This document shows, one piece after another, positions 1 to 8,609 of a stretch of DNA of 64,000 nucleotides. Below the pieces are notes generated by a model. It worked only from the letters and a program-made list of their open reading frames with translations. It ran no database searches and was not told the origin of the DNA. Where the stretch lies: assembly GCF_017305915.1 (NCBI RefSeq), contig NZ_JAFKJN010000008.1, positions 1 to 64,000 of the forward strand, written 5' to 3'. A program made the position numbers and the translations under genes. Positions within the stretch are counted from its first letter, which is position 1. Each line of letters starts with the position of its first letter. This stretch comes from Reyranella sp. (GTDB taxonomy: Bacteria; Pseudomonadota; Alphaproteobacteria; Reyranellales; Reyranellaceae).

Positions 1-494
1 TTGTCGGGCTCCAGCTCGGCCGCGCGTCGGATCAGCGCCTGGCGCTCGTTGAGGATGTCGCGATTGCGCGTCACGCGCTCGGCCGCGAGATGGCGGCCGA
101 CGCCGTCCATCGCATCGGCGATGTGCAGGTCGAGCCGCGGCGCGAGCAGCGCCCGTTCGTCATCGCTGCCGGCCGCCGCCAGCGTGGCGTCGCGCAGCCC
201 GGCGAGATTCCTCATCAGCGGCGGCTCGGCCTCGATTGCCTGCTGGCCCTTGCGCCAGAAGAAGGCGTCCGGGCCGGTGAACAGCGCCTTCTGCTTCTTG
301 TCGATGAAGAGGTTGATCAGCCGCTCGACGCGATCGGGATCGGCTGCCTTGTCGAGCGCCTTGCCGAACTGCTGCAGCGCCTCGGCCTGCGGCGCGCCGA
401 AGGCCGAGAGCGGGGTGTCGACCTGCAGGCTGGGCGCGCTGCCTTTGGGGAGCTGCTCGCCGATCCGGTAGTCGGGGAAATCGAAGCGGGCCAT
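1..494 (-). CDS. Phage ejection-type virion protein, paralogue 1 (N-terminal part)
   Basis: Open reading frame on the minus strand that begins at the ATG at 494 and runs off the window, so only about 164 N-terminal residues are visible. A strong ribosome binding site (AGGAGG) lies 7 nt upstream. The segment RVERLINLFIDKKQKALFTG and the later DLHIADAMDG...RHLA...LNERQALIRRAAELE pattern match the N-termini of the toxin-tipped proteins at 14320 and 39981, so the three are paralogues. Its place after the gp14-like gene in the virion operon suggests this is the ordinary internal/ejection protein of the phage. Whether it also carries a toxin tip cannot be seen. Function is inferred from synteny and paralogy, not from a recognised catalytic motif. 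Confidence 0.75.
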   Translation of the reverse strand, partial: MARFDFPDYRIGEQLPKGSAPSLQVDTPLSAFGAPQAEALQQFGKALDKAADPDRVERLINLFIDKKQKALFTGPDAFFWRKGQQAIEAEPPLMRNLAGLRDATLAAAGSDDERALLAPRLDLHIADAMDGVGRHLAAERVTRNRDILNERQALIRRAAELEPD

Positions 495-502
495 GCTGCC
501 TC

Positions 503-1129
503 CTAGAACGCCGGCCCGGGCACGCCGCCGTAGCCGAGATAGTTTCGCCGGCCGCCGAAGCCGTCGGTGCCGCCGGGATTGGGATCGCTGTCGAAATAGC
601 CCTTGCTGTAGTAGCCGAGCCCCTTGTCGAACAGCGACGACGCGCCGCCCAGCAGGCTCGAGCCGATGCCGAACGGCAACGCCGCCATCGTGTTGTCGGC
701 GCTCTGCCGGTAGAGCTCCGACTGCGCCCCGGCATTGGCCGCCTGGACGCGGAAGCCGTAGGCCTGCATGGCGGCGTTGTTGCGGATCGTCTGGGCGTCG
801 AACTCGCCGGCGCGCGCGCTGTCGCCCACGATGTCGAGCGGGCTGCCGCTGTTGATGTCGCCGCCCTGGCTGGCGAGCGCCGCGCGCTGGGTGCCGATCA
901 CCTGCGAAGTCTTGAAGCGCTGTTGCTGCTCGGCGACCTGGCCCTGCTGGAGCGCGCGCTGGGCGTTCCATTCGGCGATCTGCTGGTTGTTGCGCGCGAG
1001 CTGGGCCTGGTAGTTGGCCTGCGCGGCGCTGGCCGCCGCCTGCTGGCCCTGGCCGATCATGCCCATGACCGAGCCGGCCGCATTCATGGCAAGCGAGCCG
1101 ACGGCGACCGCGGTGGTTGCTCCCGACAT
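503..1129 (-). CDS. T7 gp14-like internal virion protein
   Basis: A 208-residue protein with an Ala/Gly-rich, weakly hydrophobic N-terminus followed by a long Gln/Ala-rich coil (about residues 28-75, with YQAQLARNNQQIAEWNAQRA) and a Gly-rich C-terminus. This is the usual layout of gp14-like virion proteins in podoviruses, which sit in the capsid and help form the ejection channel. It lies between a small cupin-like phage gene and the ejection protein gene, 1 nt downstream of the former's end, in the minus-strand virion operon. Assignment rests on composition and gene order; sequence families here diverge fast. Confidence 0.65.
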   Translation of the reverse strand: MSGATTAVAVGSLAMNAAGSVMGMIGQGQQAAASAAQANYQAQLARNNQQIAEWNAQRALQQGQVAEQQQRFKTSQVIGTQRAALASQGGDINSGSPLDIVGDSARAGEFDAQTIRNNAAMQAYGFRVQAANAGAQSELYRQSADNTMAALPFGIGSSLLGGASSLFDKGLGYYSKGYFDSDPNPGGTDGFGGRRNYLGYGGVPGPAF

Positions 1130-1130
1130 G

Positions 1131-1607
1131 CTATTCTCCCGTATTGACGATGCGATTGCTGCCGGCGTCCCGGCGCGAGACGAGGAGGTCGGCCTCGTCG
1201 GTGAATTCCTGTTCGGCTTCTGCGACGCCCGTCGCGCCCGATGCGAAGATCATGGTGATGTGCGTGTCGGCCTGGGCGAAGAAGGCCTGCTTGCGGCCGG
1301 CCTGGGCGGGCAGCACGTGATGGCCCTGCAATCGAAGCGGCGGGCCGTCGTCGACATGGACGAGCACGTCGCCGTCGACCACCAGCAGGGTGGCGATCTT
1401 GACCAGCACGCCGGTGATCACCACGCCCGCCGGCACCCGGACGGTGCGGGCATAGAGCCCGGCATGCAGCGCGTGCCCGGTCTCGATCGCGACCTGCGGC
1501 AGGCCGCGCGCGAGGCTTTCGAGCCGGCGCACCTGGTCGATCGCGGCCGGGCTCATGGCATCGATCCTTGCGGCGATGCGCGGCGTGATGGGCACCAGCT
1601 CAGCCAT
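1131..1607 (-). CDS. Phage virion-operon protein of unknown function, beta-rich
   Basis: A 158-residue protein whose middle (about residues 55-120) alternates Val/Ile/Leu and Gly in the manner of a small beta sandwich or cupin-like fold, for example VRVPAGVVITGVLVKIATLL and VDGDVLVHVDDG. No catalytic motif is recognised. Its start overlaps the end of the upstream gene by 8 nt, so the two are probably translationally coupled. It belongs to the block of accessory virion genes between the large tail protein and the gp14-like protein. Confidence 0.55.
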   Translation of the reverse strand: MAELVPITPRIAARIDAMSPAAIDQVRRLESLARGLPQVAIETGHALHAGLYARTVRVPAGVVITGVLVKIATLLVVDGDVLVHVDDGPPLRLQGHHVLPAQAGRKQAFFAQADTHITMIFASGATGVAEAEQEFTDEADLLVSRRDAGSNRIVNTGE

Positions 1608-2088
1608 CGCCCACCTTCTTGAAGAACACCCGGTTGGTCTCGACGTAGCCGCGGCGCGGCAGGACCTCGAACAGGCGGCCGCCGAACGGCGCGCTGACCA
1701 GCAGGCCGGGCGAGCCGAGCGCGCGCGCCTCGGCCTCCGCGGCGCCGAGCAGCCCGAGGCCGGCGCCGCTCCGGCGATGGGCGCCGGCGACGAAGAAGCT
1801 CTCGCTCACGGCGACCGGCACGCCGTAGTGCGGCAGCACCGGCGCGAGCAGGGTGATGAAGCCGATCAGGGTGCCGTCGATCGACGCGCTGAAGGCCTGC
1901 AGCATGCCCGCGGCCTCGAGCTGCCGGTAGGTTTCCATCTTGGCCGCGGGCGGCGGCAGGCCGTCGATCGCCGCCTCGGCCGCATACTCGGCGGCGAGGG
2001 CTGCGAACTCAGTCGCGCCGGCGATCGCGGCGACGCTGCTTCTGGCGACGGTCAGCATGGGGGTCATGGGCGTCATGGGGGTCAGCAT
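1600..2088 (-). CDS. GNAT-like phage protein
   Basis: About 162 residues. The C-terminal half resembles a GCN5-related acetyltransferase fold: FITLLAPVLPHYG, then a bulge and RRSGAGLGLLGAAEAEARAL, which fits the acetyl-CoA-binding (R/Q)-x-x-G-x-(G/A) loop and following helix. GNAT-like proteins are common in virion operons of BPP-1/epsilon15-type phages, where their role is unsettled. The ATG at 2088 overlaps the stop of the preceding gene. It is followed by an odd repeat (ATG-ACN-CCC codons, giving MTPMTPM), so the true start could instead be the later ATG at 2058. Confidence 0.6.
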   Translation of the reverse strand: MLTPMTPMTPMLTVARSSVAAIAGATEFAALAAEYAAEAAIDGLPPPAAKMETYRQLEAAGMLQAFSASIDGTLIGFITLLAPVLPHYGVPVAVSESFFVAGAHRRSGAGLGLLGAAEAEARALGSPGLLVSAPFGGRLFEVLPRRGYVETNRVFFKKVGDG

Positions 2089-2534
2089 GGCTGGGTCAGC
2101 GTCGCGCGATGGAACAGCGCGCCGCGCGCGCCCAGCGGCCGCGCCGGCGCCAGCACGAAGCCCAGCCAGTCGAGCCAGCGGATGGCCTCGCCATACTCGG
2201 CATGGACCTGGGCGACCAGCATGCCGTGCTCGGCCGCCAACTGGCGCGTGCGCGCCTGCGTCAGCCGCAGGAACGCCTTGGCGTGGCGGTCGACCGGGCG
2301 GCCGGTCATCAGCCAGGGCATCGCGATGCCGCCCAGCACGGGCTGCAGCACCACGCCGGTCAGGGCCGCGACCTCGCCATCGGCGATGTAGGCTTCCGCC
2401 GACAGCGAGCGGGCGAGCGCCTGCGCGAGGCCTTCGCGCACGGACAGGCCCAGCGCCTCGATCTCGCGGCGGTCGCCGGGGCGCAGATCGATCGCATCGG
2501 CGTGGGCGAGCGTCGCGGGGACGACTGTGATCAT
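2082..2534 (-). CDS. Gp13-like (DUF2833-type) phage protein, acyltransferase-like
   Basis: About 150 residues from the ATG at 2534; an upstream GTG at 2555 is also in frame. The protein starts with a strand, then DAIDLRPGDRREIEALG, a helix, AYIADGEVAALTGVVLQPVLGG and a terminal IRWLDWLGFVL segment. This pattern, with the 'W-x-x-x-L-G-F' ending typical of short GNAT-related proteins, is seen in small podovirus proteins of the T7 gp13/DUF2833 type. It lies directly after the large tail protein gene and overlaps the following GNAT-like gene, so the pair looks like an old tandem of related folds. Confidence 0.55.
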   Translation of the reverse strand: MITVVPATLAHADAIDLRPGDRREIEALGLSVREGLAQALARSLSAEAYIADGEVAALTGVVLQPVLGGIAMPWLMTGRPVDRHAKAFLRLTQARTRQLAAEHGMLVAQVHAEYGEAIRWLDWLGFVLAPARPLGARGALFHRATLTQPC

Positions 2535-2624
2535 GGTACGCAAAGCTCCACGCACCGGGCTCTCGCGTCCTCGCTGCGCTGCGGGCGCTGCCGCCCGCCA
2601 GCGCCTTCGCTGCGCTGCAGGCGC

Positions 2625-5600
2625 TCAATCGCCAAGACTCACCTCCGGAATCAGATCGAGGATCGTGGCCGGCAGCGGATAGTTCTGGCGCACGAAGATC
2701 CGGCCGTCGCGGTTCCATTCGCTGGGCACGCTGAGCTGCCAGTCGCCGCTGAACGGCTGCAGTGCCGTACCGAGCGTCTCGGCGCTGCGCTGCTTGACCT
2801 CCTGCTGGGCACCCTGGTCGAGGCCGACGCTGAGGCCGCGCGCCTCCTTCACCCGCACCACGACCTGGCCGATCTTCTTCATCTGGCCCTGCGCGGTCGG
2901 GCTGGCCTGGGTCGGCAGCTCGAGGTTCAGCGTCTCGAGGTCGGCGCTGTAGGGCAGGCCGACGATCACCTTGCGGTAGCTGCTGTCGAGCGCGACGCGG
3001 CCGCCGCTCACGACCTGGCTCGGCACGACGCTGCCGTCGCCCAGGATCGCCACGGTCTTGCCCTCGAGATGGTCGAGGCCATCGACGGCCGTGGCGAGCA
3101 GCGCCCAGTCGGCCGTCGCCGTGTTCTGCAGCGAGGGCGGCGTCGCCGCGGCGAGGGTCGCCGTGACATGGAGGCCGTCGGTGACGGCGGCGATCCTGAC
3201 CGTCACGCTGTCCTCGCCCGCGCGCAACATGTACTGGCGGCCGAGGCTCGCCGGATCGCTGAACGGGGCGAAGCCCGCCGCCGTCAGGGTCACGCTGGCG
3301 CCCGATGCGTAGGAGGCGCCGCTCATCGTCAGGGTATGGGGCGCGTCGCCGTTGTCGCCGTCGTAGGCCAGCCCGCAATCGACGAACCAGGCATCGGCGA
3401 TGGTCGGGAAGGTCCGGCTGACCATGCGCTCGAGGGTGCGCCGGGTCTGCCCGTTAATCGTGCGCTTGACGATCAGCCACAGCGCGTCCTCGTAGCCGCC
3501 ATGGCCGTCGGGCTCGGTGACCGTGGCGACGCTCTCGACCGCGCCGTCGGTGGTGTGGCGATGCCAGGCATAGACGTCGTGCTCGCGCATGTAGGTGAGG
3601 CCGAGCAGCACGCCGTCGCTGCGCGCGCCCCACACGATCTGGTGCGGCTCGGCGGCGAACGCCCATTCGACGATCTGCTGCGTACCCGGCGTGTCGTAGA
3701 GCAGGTGGCTCGACAGCACGCTCATGTCGAAGCTCTGGTACTGGTCCTGGATCGCGTCGAAGCGCAGCGCCCGCACGCGGCTGCCCTTCTCCTGGACGAA
3801 CAGCACGTCGTTGCCGGCCTGGATCGGCGGCACGTGGCTGCTTCCGTGCGCGGTCTGGGGCAGCGTGAAGCAGGCGCCCGGCGTCAGCGCGTTGGAGCTC
3901 GGGCCCGGCCAGCACCGCCATTCGGCGCCCGAGGTCATGATCAGCATCGACGTGCCGACCGGCACCAGGTGGCGGATCTCGTTGACCTGCCGGCCGGTCA
4001 GCGTGCGGGTGATGGCGTCGCTGTCCTTGGTCGGCGTCGAGACGTTCATGTTGCCGAAGGCGCCGACCGTGGTGAACCACAGGGTCTGCGGCTGGGCGAG
4101 CGTGTCGGCATAGACCTGGCGCTGCAGGAAATAGGTCGAGCAGGAGGGGTTCTGCGTGCCGCCGTCGACGTTCAGCGTCGGCGTCACGACGGCACCGGCG
4201 CCGGCACTGTCGGTCGCCGCCATCGACAGCAGCGCCTGCGAGGCCGCATCCCAGGCGCCGAAGCCCGGCGTCACGGCGATCGACACGATCGCGCCGCCGA
4301 CCACCGTCGGCGTGAACACGTAGCCGCCGTAGTCGGTGACGCCGTAGTAGATGCTGTGGACCTGTGCGTTGGCGAGATAGCCGGAGCCGCCGGCGACCAC
4401 GGTGACGCCGCTGATATAGCTGGTGCCGTTGCCCGAGCCGTCGTCGGTCCATACCGGCGCCAGCACCGCGCCCGATCCCGCGCCGTCGGTGATCTGGATG
4501 AAGGCGTTGGCGCCGACCCGCTGGCCGGTCGCCGCCGGCGTCGCCGACACGATCGCGCCGCCCGACACGCCGAAGCTCACCGTGGTGACCTGCTTGCCGT
4601 TGTCCATCAGCCGGCCGGTCGGGCTGGTGTAGCCCGAGCCGCCGGCGCCGAGCGTGACTCCGGTGAAGGTGCCGGTGCCGAACGGGTTGCGGCTGCCCGG
4701 CGGGGTGTTGGCGATGTCGGGATCGATGTTGGCGTCGGTCCAGGTCGGCGACTGGACCTGTGCCACGAAGCCGTAGACCGAGCCCTTCGCCTTGTAGGCG
4801 TTGTAGTTGCTGCAGCCCGGTACGGCGTTCCAGTTCCAGGCGCCGCCGCCGCCGCTCGAGCTGCCGGCGGGACCGCTCGGCAGGCTCTCCTCGCCCGAGC
4901 TGTCGTTGATTGCCGTCACCACCAGGGAGGCGGCGCTTCCGGGTGCGGTCGAGCCGAGCCCGGTCGGCGCCGGCGTCGACGGTGCAAAGGTGAGCGGCGC
5001 CAGCGTCCAGGCGGCGTGGCCGGAGCGCGTCAGGCTGCGCGCGGCATAGTTCGGATGGGTGAGCGTCATGGTGTCGGCGCTCTGCACGTACTTCAGCAGC
5101 GCGAGATCCGCGGAGGCATAGGGCGTGGCGAGCCTGAACAGCCGCGCCGCCTGGCCGTTGGCGACCCAGGCGCCGAAGCCGGTGATATCGAGCCCGATCG
5201 AGAAGCGGTCGTCGTCGATGCGCGTCACCGTCACCGTGCGGCCGTTGAGCTCGACCATGCCGGAGAGGCCCGACAGCGCCACGCGATCGCCGGTCGCGTA
5301 GCCGTGCCCGTCGGCCCGCACAATGCCGGGATTGGCCTGGGTGACGGCCTGGATGGCCTTGCCGGCCTCGGTGACGAACCCCCAGCTCGCGGTGGCGGGA
5401 TTCCACATCGCGACCTGCATGGTCTTGTCGCCGAACACCAGGACGTAGGTCTGGCCGGTCGGCAGGGTGCGGAACTGGAACGGGATCAGGCGATGGCGCT
5501 TGGCGCTGTCGTCGACCTCGCCGACGAAGCGCGTGCCCGGCCGGTTGCTGGCGCCGCCATGGGCGTGGACGAAGAAGTTCCGGAGCGTGCGCGCGCCGAC

Positions 5601-5690
5601 CTTGAACTTGGCGAGATCGACGCGGCCGTAGAGGAACGGCGAGAGTTCACCCGCCGCGAAGCTGGGCTGAATCGTGGGGATCGCGGTCAT
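2625..5690 (-). CDS. Large phage tail (nozzle/tubular B-like) protein
   Basis: About 1021 residues, the largest virion gene of the block. The N-terminus has the signature of podovirus tail proteins of this lineage: IQPSFAAGELSPFLYGRVDL, followed by KVGARTLRNFFVHAHGG and RPGTRFVGE. The middle (about residues 120-560) is built of Gly/Thr/Val-rich repeats such as GVTLGAGGSGYTSP and GVTVVAGGSGYLA, including a stretch like the FCCH domain reported in such proteins. The C-terminal third has YRKVIVGLPYSADLETLNLE, which recurs in the family. It starts in an ATGA overlap with the adaptor gene, supporting a head-completion/tail-assembly pair. By position it forms the tail tube or nozzle below the adaptor. 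Confidence 0.85.
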   Translation of the reverse strand: MTAIPTIQPSFAAGELSPFLYGRVDLAKFKVGARTLRNFFVHAHGGASNRPGTRFVGEVDDSAKRHRLIPFQFRTLPTGQTYVLVFGDKTMQVAMWNPATASWGFVTEAGKAIQAVTQANPGIVRADGHGYATGDRVALSGLSGMVELNGRTVTVTRIDDDRFSIGLDITGFGAWVANGQAARLFRLATPYASADLALLKYVQSADTMTLTHPNYAARSLTRSGHAAWTLAPLTFAPSTPAPTGLGSTAPGSAASLVVTAINDSSGEESLPSGPAGSSSGGGGAWNWNAVPGCSNYNAYKAKGSVYGFVAQVQSPTWTDANIDPDIANTPPGSRNPFGTGTFTGVTLGAGGSGYTSPTGRLMDNGKQVTTVSFGVSGGAIVSATPAATGQRVGANAFIQITDGAGSGAVLAPVWTDDGSGNGTSYISGVTVVAGGSGYLANAQVHSIYYGVTDYGGYVFTPTVVGGAIVSIAVTPGFGAWDAASQALLSMAATDSAGAGAVVTPTLNVDGGTQNPSCSTYFLQRQVYADTLAQPQTLWFTTVGAFGNMNVSTPTKDSDAITRTLTGRQVNEIRHLVPVGTSMLIMTSGAEWRCWPGPSSNALTPGACFTLPQTAHGSSHVPPIQAGNDVLFVQEKGSRVRALRFDAIQDQYQSFDMSVLSSHLLYDTPGTQQIVEWAFAAEPHQIVWGARSDGVLLGLTYMREHDVYAWHRHTTDGAVESVATVTEPDGHGGYEDALWLIVKRTINGQTRRTLERMVSRTFPTIADAWFVDCGLAYDGDNGDAPHTLTMSGASYASGASVTLTAAGFAPFSDPASLGRQYMLRAGEDSVTVRIAAVTDGLHVTATLAAATPPSLQNTATADWALLATAVDGLDHLEGKTVAILGDGSVVPSQVVSGGRVALDSSYRKVIVGLPYSADLETLNLELPTQASPTAQGQMKKIGQVVVRVKEARGLSVGLDQGAQQEVKQRSAETLGTALQPFSGDWQLSVPSEWNRDGRIFVRQNYPLPATILDLIPEVSLGD

Positions 5691-6328
5691 GCTGCGACGT
5701 CCGGCACGAAGCCGCGGACCTGCAACGACTCGGGCAGGTAGGTGCGGTTGATCGAGCTGCCCTCGTTGGCCATCTCGGCGCCGGCGCGCTGTAGCGTCGC
5801 CTGCCAGAGCTGGGTCAGCGTGCGCACGCGATCGTCCTTGCCGGTGAGCTCGAAGCAGATCCGCGCCGCCAGGCCGTAGCTCATGGCGTCGACGAAGCCG
5901 GTATCCCAGCGCAGCGGGTCGCCGACCCGGGCGGTGTAGATCGCCGCCACCGGCGCGGCCTGGGTCAGCAGCACCGTGATGTAGGCGCCGGTCGAATCGC
6001 GGTCGGCGGCGACCTCGCAGAAGGTCTCGGGCAAAGCGAGCAAGGGCACGTCGTTCAGCCGCCGCAGCCTGAGGCAATCGGTCGGCAGGGCGTATTTGTG
6101 CCGCCAGCGCGCCGGCGGGGCCCCTGACATCGAGAGCGGCAGCTCGGCGAGCTGCGCGGTGAGCCGGGCGAAGTTCCAGTCGAAGGCGCGGAGCGTCGCG
6201 TCGCGCACCAGGGCGAAGTGCGTCTGGCAGGCGCTGGCCTCGGTCGAGCCTTCGTCGATCGCGCTGATCTTCGAGCGCGTGCCGCAGTGGGAGAGCGCGG
6301 CGTTACAGATGTCGGTGATGGACGGCAT
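5687..6328 (-). CDS. Head-tail adaptor (tail tubular protein A-like)
   Basis: 213 residues. The N-terminal helix ITDICNAALSHCGTRSKISA and the following ALVRDATLRAFDWNFA stretch are characteristic of podovirus gp11/gp4-type adaptors that bind under the portal ring. The C-terminal half ends with helices around FVDAMSYGLAARICFELTGK. It lies between the capsid cement gene and the large tail protein gene, and its TGA overlaps the next ATG (ATGA). The long start frame chosen has a clear ATG at 6328 directly downstream of the cement gene. Confidence 0.75.
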   Translation of the reverse strand: MPSITDICNAALSHCGTRSKISAIDEGSTEASACQTHFALVRDATLRAFDWNFARLTAQLAELPLSMSGAPPARWRHKYALPTDCLRLRRLNDVPLLALPETFCEVAADRDSTGAYITVLLTQAAPVAAIYTARVGDPLRWDTGFVDAMSYGLAARICFELTGKDDRVRTLTQLWQATLQRAGAEMANEGSSINRTYLPESLQVRGFVPDVAA

Positions 6329-6386
6329 GCGCTACTCCGCCGGAAGAGAGAAGGGCCGGGGCGGGCCGAAGCCCGCCCCGGGGACG

Positions 6387-6839
6387 TCACGCTGCGTAGC
6401 CACGGGCATAGACGGGCGAGACATCCAGCGAGGGCACCAGCGCCGCCTTGAGCGCGCCGCCGGTCATCGCCGCCGTGCCGATGGAGTAGTTCAGGCGCAC
6501 GAAGCGCTGGGTCTGGCCGGGCAGCTCGCCGGGCAGGAACTTGTAGCCCTGCACCAGCGAGGCGACCGGGATGGCGTCGGACTGCGCCAGCGTCACCCAG
6601 GAGCCGGGCAGGCCCGAGCCGTTGTCCGGCGCGGTCTGGAACTGCACCTGCATGGTGGCCGAGCCGCCAGAGGTGAAGGCGGTCGCGACCTGGCAGAGCA
6701 GCATGAGGTTGTCGGTCATGGCGCCGCCGATGTCGCGGGCGATGCCGAGATCGACGATGTTGGTCGAGGCGGTCGAGCCGATGGAGGTCGGGCTGTCGCC
6801 GGCGTCGGCCGAGAACTGGTTCTGCTTGTCGATGAGCAT
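6387..6839 (-). CDS. Bbp16-like capsid cement protein
   Basis: 150 residues from the ATG at 6839. The N-terminus (MLIDKQNQFSADAG...) and the central TDNLMLLCQVATAFTSGGSA...VQFQTAPD pattern resemble the cement/decoration proteins encoded just after the major capsid gene in BPP-1-like phages. Such proteins form trimers or dimers on the outside of the shell and stabilise it. The gene is separated from the capsid gene by a 128-nt spacer with strong nested hairpins, unlike the tight spacing elsewhere in the operon, which suggests a separately set expression level. Confidence 0.75.
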   Translation of the reverse strand: MLIDKQNQFSADAGDSPTSIGSTASTNIVDLGIARDIGGAMTDNLMLLCQVATAFTSGGSATMQVQFQTAPDNGSGLPGSWVTLAQSDAIPVASLVQGYKFLPGELPGQTQRFVRLNYSIGTAAMTGGALKAALVPSLDVSPVYARGYAA

Positions 6840-6875
6840 GATGAGAAACTCCGAATAGGGGTTGGGTGTGTGGCT

Positions 6876-6963
6876 TTCCCCCTCCGGCCCTCCACCGGCG
6901 CGCTTTTGGCCGCTGAGCGGCCAAAACGCGAACCCGTCAGACGGGGGAGGCCGGGAGGGGGAA
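6876..6963 (-). promoter_or_regulatory. Nested hairpin between capsid and cement genes
   Basis: An outer near-perfect 18-bp inverted repeat (6876-6893 with 6946-6963) encloses a perfect 10-bp hairpin, TTTTGGCCGC/GCGGCCAAAA with a 3-nt loop (6904-6926). On the transcribed strand no long U-run follows, so this reads better as an mRNA-stabilising or partial-termination structure than a full terminator. It lies just after the stop of the major capsid gene. Confidence 0.6.
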
Positions 6964-6967
6964 GGCC

Positions 6968-7990
6968 TCAGGTGACGTTGGCTTCCGCGTTGGTGATCTG
7001 GTCGCAGATCCGGATCGGGATGCCGCGGAAGGCGGTGTAGGGCCGGGAGTCCCGCGTCTCGATGGTCAGGAAGTTGTTGGCCTTGCTCATCGCCTGGATG
7101 TCGAGCGCCGCCCGCACCGTGCGATTGCAGTAGAAGGCGGTGTTGACCTGGCCGGGCTTGGTGCCGCCCGGCGGCGGGCTGTTGCCGGCCGCGCTGACGA
7201 ACGGCAGCTTGTTGACCGCCGCGATCAGCGTGTTGACGAGGTTCGAGGTCGTCACCGCGCCGGCCGTCACGTTGATGTTGGCGATGCGCACCACGAAGCG
7301 CCAGTCGCGCACCGAGAGCCCGCAGTCCCACTTGAAGTGGGTGCGATAGCCCTGGAAGACGTTGTTGTTGGCGTCGTAGAGCGCCACCTCGCCGAGGTCG
7401 CGCACCTGGAGGCCGGCCTTGCTGCCCTTGGGGAACAGGCCGTGGCAGGTGTTCTGGCCCCAGCCGATCAGCCAGATCGAGGTGTTGGTGTTGGCGCTGC
7501 CGCCGGCATTGACGATGTTGCCGCCGCTCGGCGCCGACAGCGCGCTGAAGCGCGGGCCGAGGCCGGTGAAGCGCTCGGGATTGACCGAGGTGTTGCCGTA
7601 GACGACCGAGCCCTGCATGCCCTGGTTCATCGATTCGATGAAGGCCATGTCCTCGCCCATGCGGAACTCGGCGGAGTTGCCGTTGAGATCGGCCAGCGCC
7701 TTGTCGATGTCCGAGTACGCTTCCAGCATGCCGGTCGCGTCACGGACCTGCGCCGTGGTGCTCTTGGACTTCACGACGCCGTAGTTCAGCAGGCGCCAGG
7801 TTGCGGTGGGCAGGCCGGTGCGCACGGTGGTCTTGTGGCCGGCGCCGTCGTTGCACTGCATCCACAGCATGTCGGTCAGCATCTCGTTGGTCTGGCCGAG
7901 CAGCTCGATCACCGCCGCGGGCTTGCCGCCGGGATCGAGACGCGTCGCCCATTCGCCGAGCGTCAGGGCGGAAGAAGCAAGGGTTGCCAT
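6968..7990 (-). CDS. Major capsid protein (GP7/Bbp17-like)
   Basis: 340 residues. The N-terminus (SALTLGEWATRLDPGGK) followed by MLTDMLWMQCNDGAGHKTTV and LPTATWRLLNYGVVKSKST is typical of the epsilon15 GP7/BPP-1-type HK97-fold capsid proteins. The distal EDMAFIESMNQGMQGSVVYG and FTGLGPRFSAL segments also fit. It is flanked by scaffold upstream and cement protein downstream, as expected. The strong hairpins after its stop may help produce the large amounts of this protein. Confidence 0.85.
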   Translation of the reverse strand: MATLASSALTLGEWATRLDPGGKPAAVIELLGQTNEMLTDMLWMQCNDGAGHKTTVRTGLPTATWRLLNYGVVKSKSTTAQVRDATGMLEAYSDIDKALADLNGNSAEFRMGEDMAFIESMNQGMQGSVVYGNTSVNPERFTGLGPRFSALSAPSGGNIVNAGGSANTNTSIWLIGWGQNTCHGLFPKGSKAGLQVRDLGEVALYDANNNVFQGYRTHFKWDCGLSVRDWRFVVRIANINVTAGAVTTSNLVNTLIAAVNKLPFVSAAGNSPPPGGTKPGQVNTAFYCNRTVRAALDIQAMSKANNFLTIETRDSRPYTAFRGIPIRICDQITNAEANVT

Positions 7991-8003
7991 TGTCTATGTC
8001 TCC

Positions 8004-8609
8004 TCAGGTTCGGGGATTGCCGTCGTAGATGACTTCGGCCGGCGATCGCGGGACCTGCGGCCGGGCGGGAGCGCCGGGCCGGTAGCGGTCTTCCGAGATC
8101 ATCTGCCCGAGACGCACGAAGGCCTTGACCACCGCAGGATGGTTGCCCGCGCCGGTGAAGTTCAGCGCCTCGCGGAGCCCGGGGACGTTCAGGCGATCGA
8201 TCGCGCGGGCAGCCGAAGCGAGGGAAGTCTTCAGCCTGTCGCCGCCGATGTCGGGATCCGCCTTGATCTCCGAGACCCATTGGTTCTGCAGGTCGACGAA
8301 GGCCTGCACGCCCCGGTGCGCGGCGGCGCTCTCGCGCGCCATCGCCAGGTCGATGAATTTCTGCGCCTGCTCCTGGCTGAGGCCGGAGTCGGCGAACAGC
8401 TCGGTCGCGGGCTTGAGCTGCTCGGCATCGAGGCTCACGCCCTCGGGCAGCTTGAAGTCGCCGTAGCCCGGCTGCGCCGGCACCTCTTCGGCGGACGGGT
8501 GCGCTGGCGTTTGCTCGTGCTGTTGCTCCGTCGCGGGATCGGCGCCGAGAACGGACTCCTCGGGGCGCGCCTGGGCGAGCTGCGGCGCTTGGTCAGACGT
8601 CGGTTCCAT
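8004..8609 (-). CDS. Capsid scaffold protein
   Basis: 201 residues, acidic, with a disordered Pro/Glu/Gln-rich N-terminus (about 1-48). This is followed by GYGDFKLPEGVSLDAEQLKP, an amphipathic helix (LFADSGLSQEQAQKFIDLAM) and the C-terminal VVKAFVRLGQMISEDRYRPG motif seen in scaffolding proteins of this phage group. It lies 14 nt upstream of the capsid gene. Its start overlaps the end of the Bbp19-like gene by 17 nt. Confidence 0.8.
   Translation of the reverse strand: MEPTSDQAPQLAQARPEESVLGADPATEQQHEQTPAHPSAEEVPAQPGYGDFKLPEGVSLDAEQLKPATELFADSGLSQEQAQKFIDLAMARESAAAHRGVQAFVDLQNQWVSEIKADPDIGGDRLKTSLASAARAIDRLNVPGLREALNFTGAGNHPAVVKAFVRLGQMISEDRYRPGAPARPQVPRSPAEVIYDGNPRT

Noticed and set aside
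2109..5741. Very long plus-strand open frame of 1210 codons
   Set aside because: It lies antisense to the large tail protein, has His/Arg/Gly-rich non-protein-like composition, and exists because of the high GC content. The same applies to long opposite-strand frames over the RND, liv, hyu and molybdenum hydroxylase genes.
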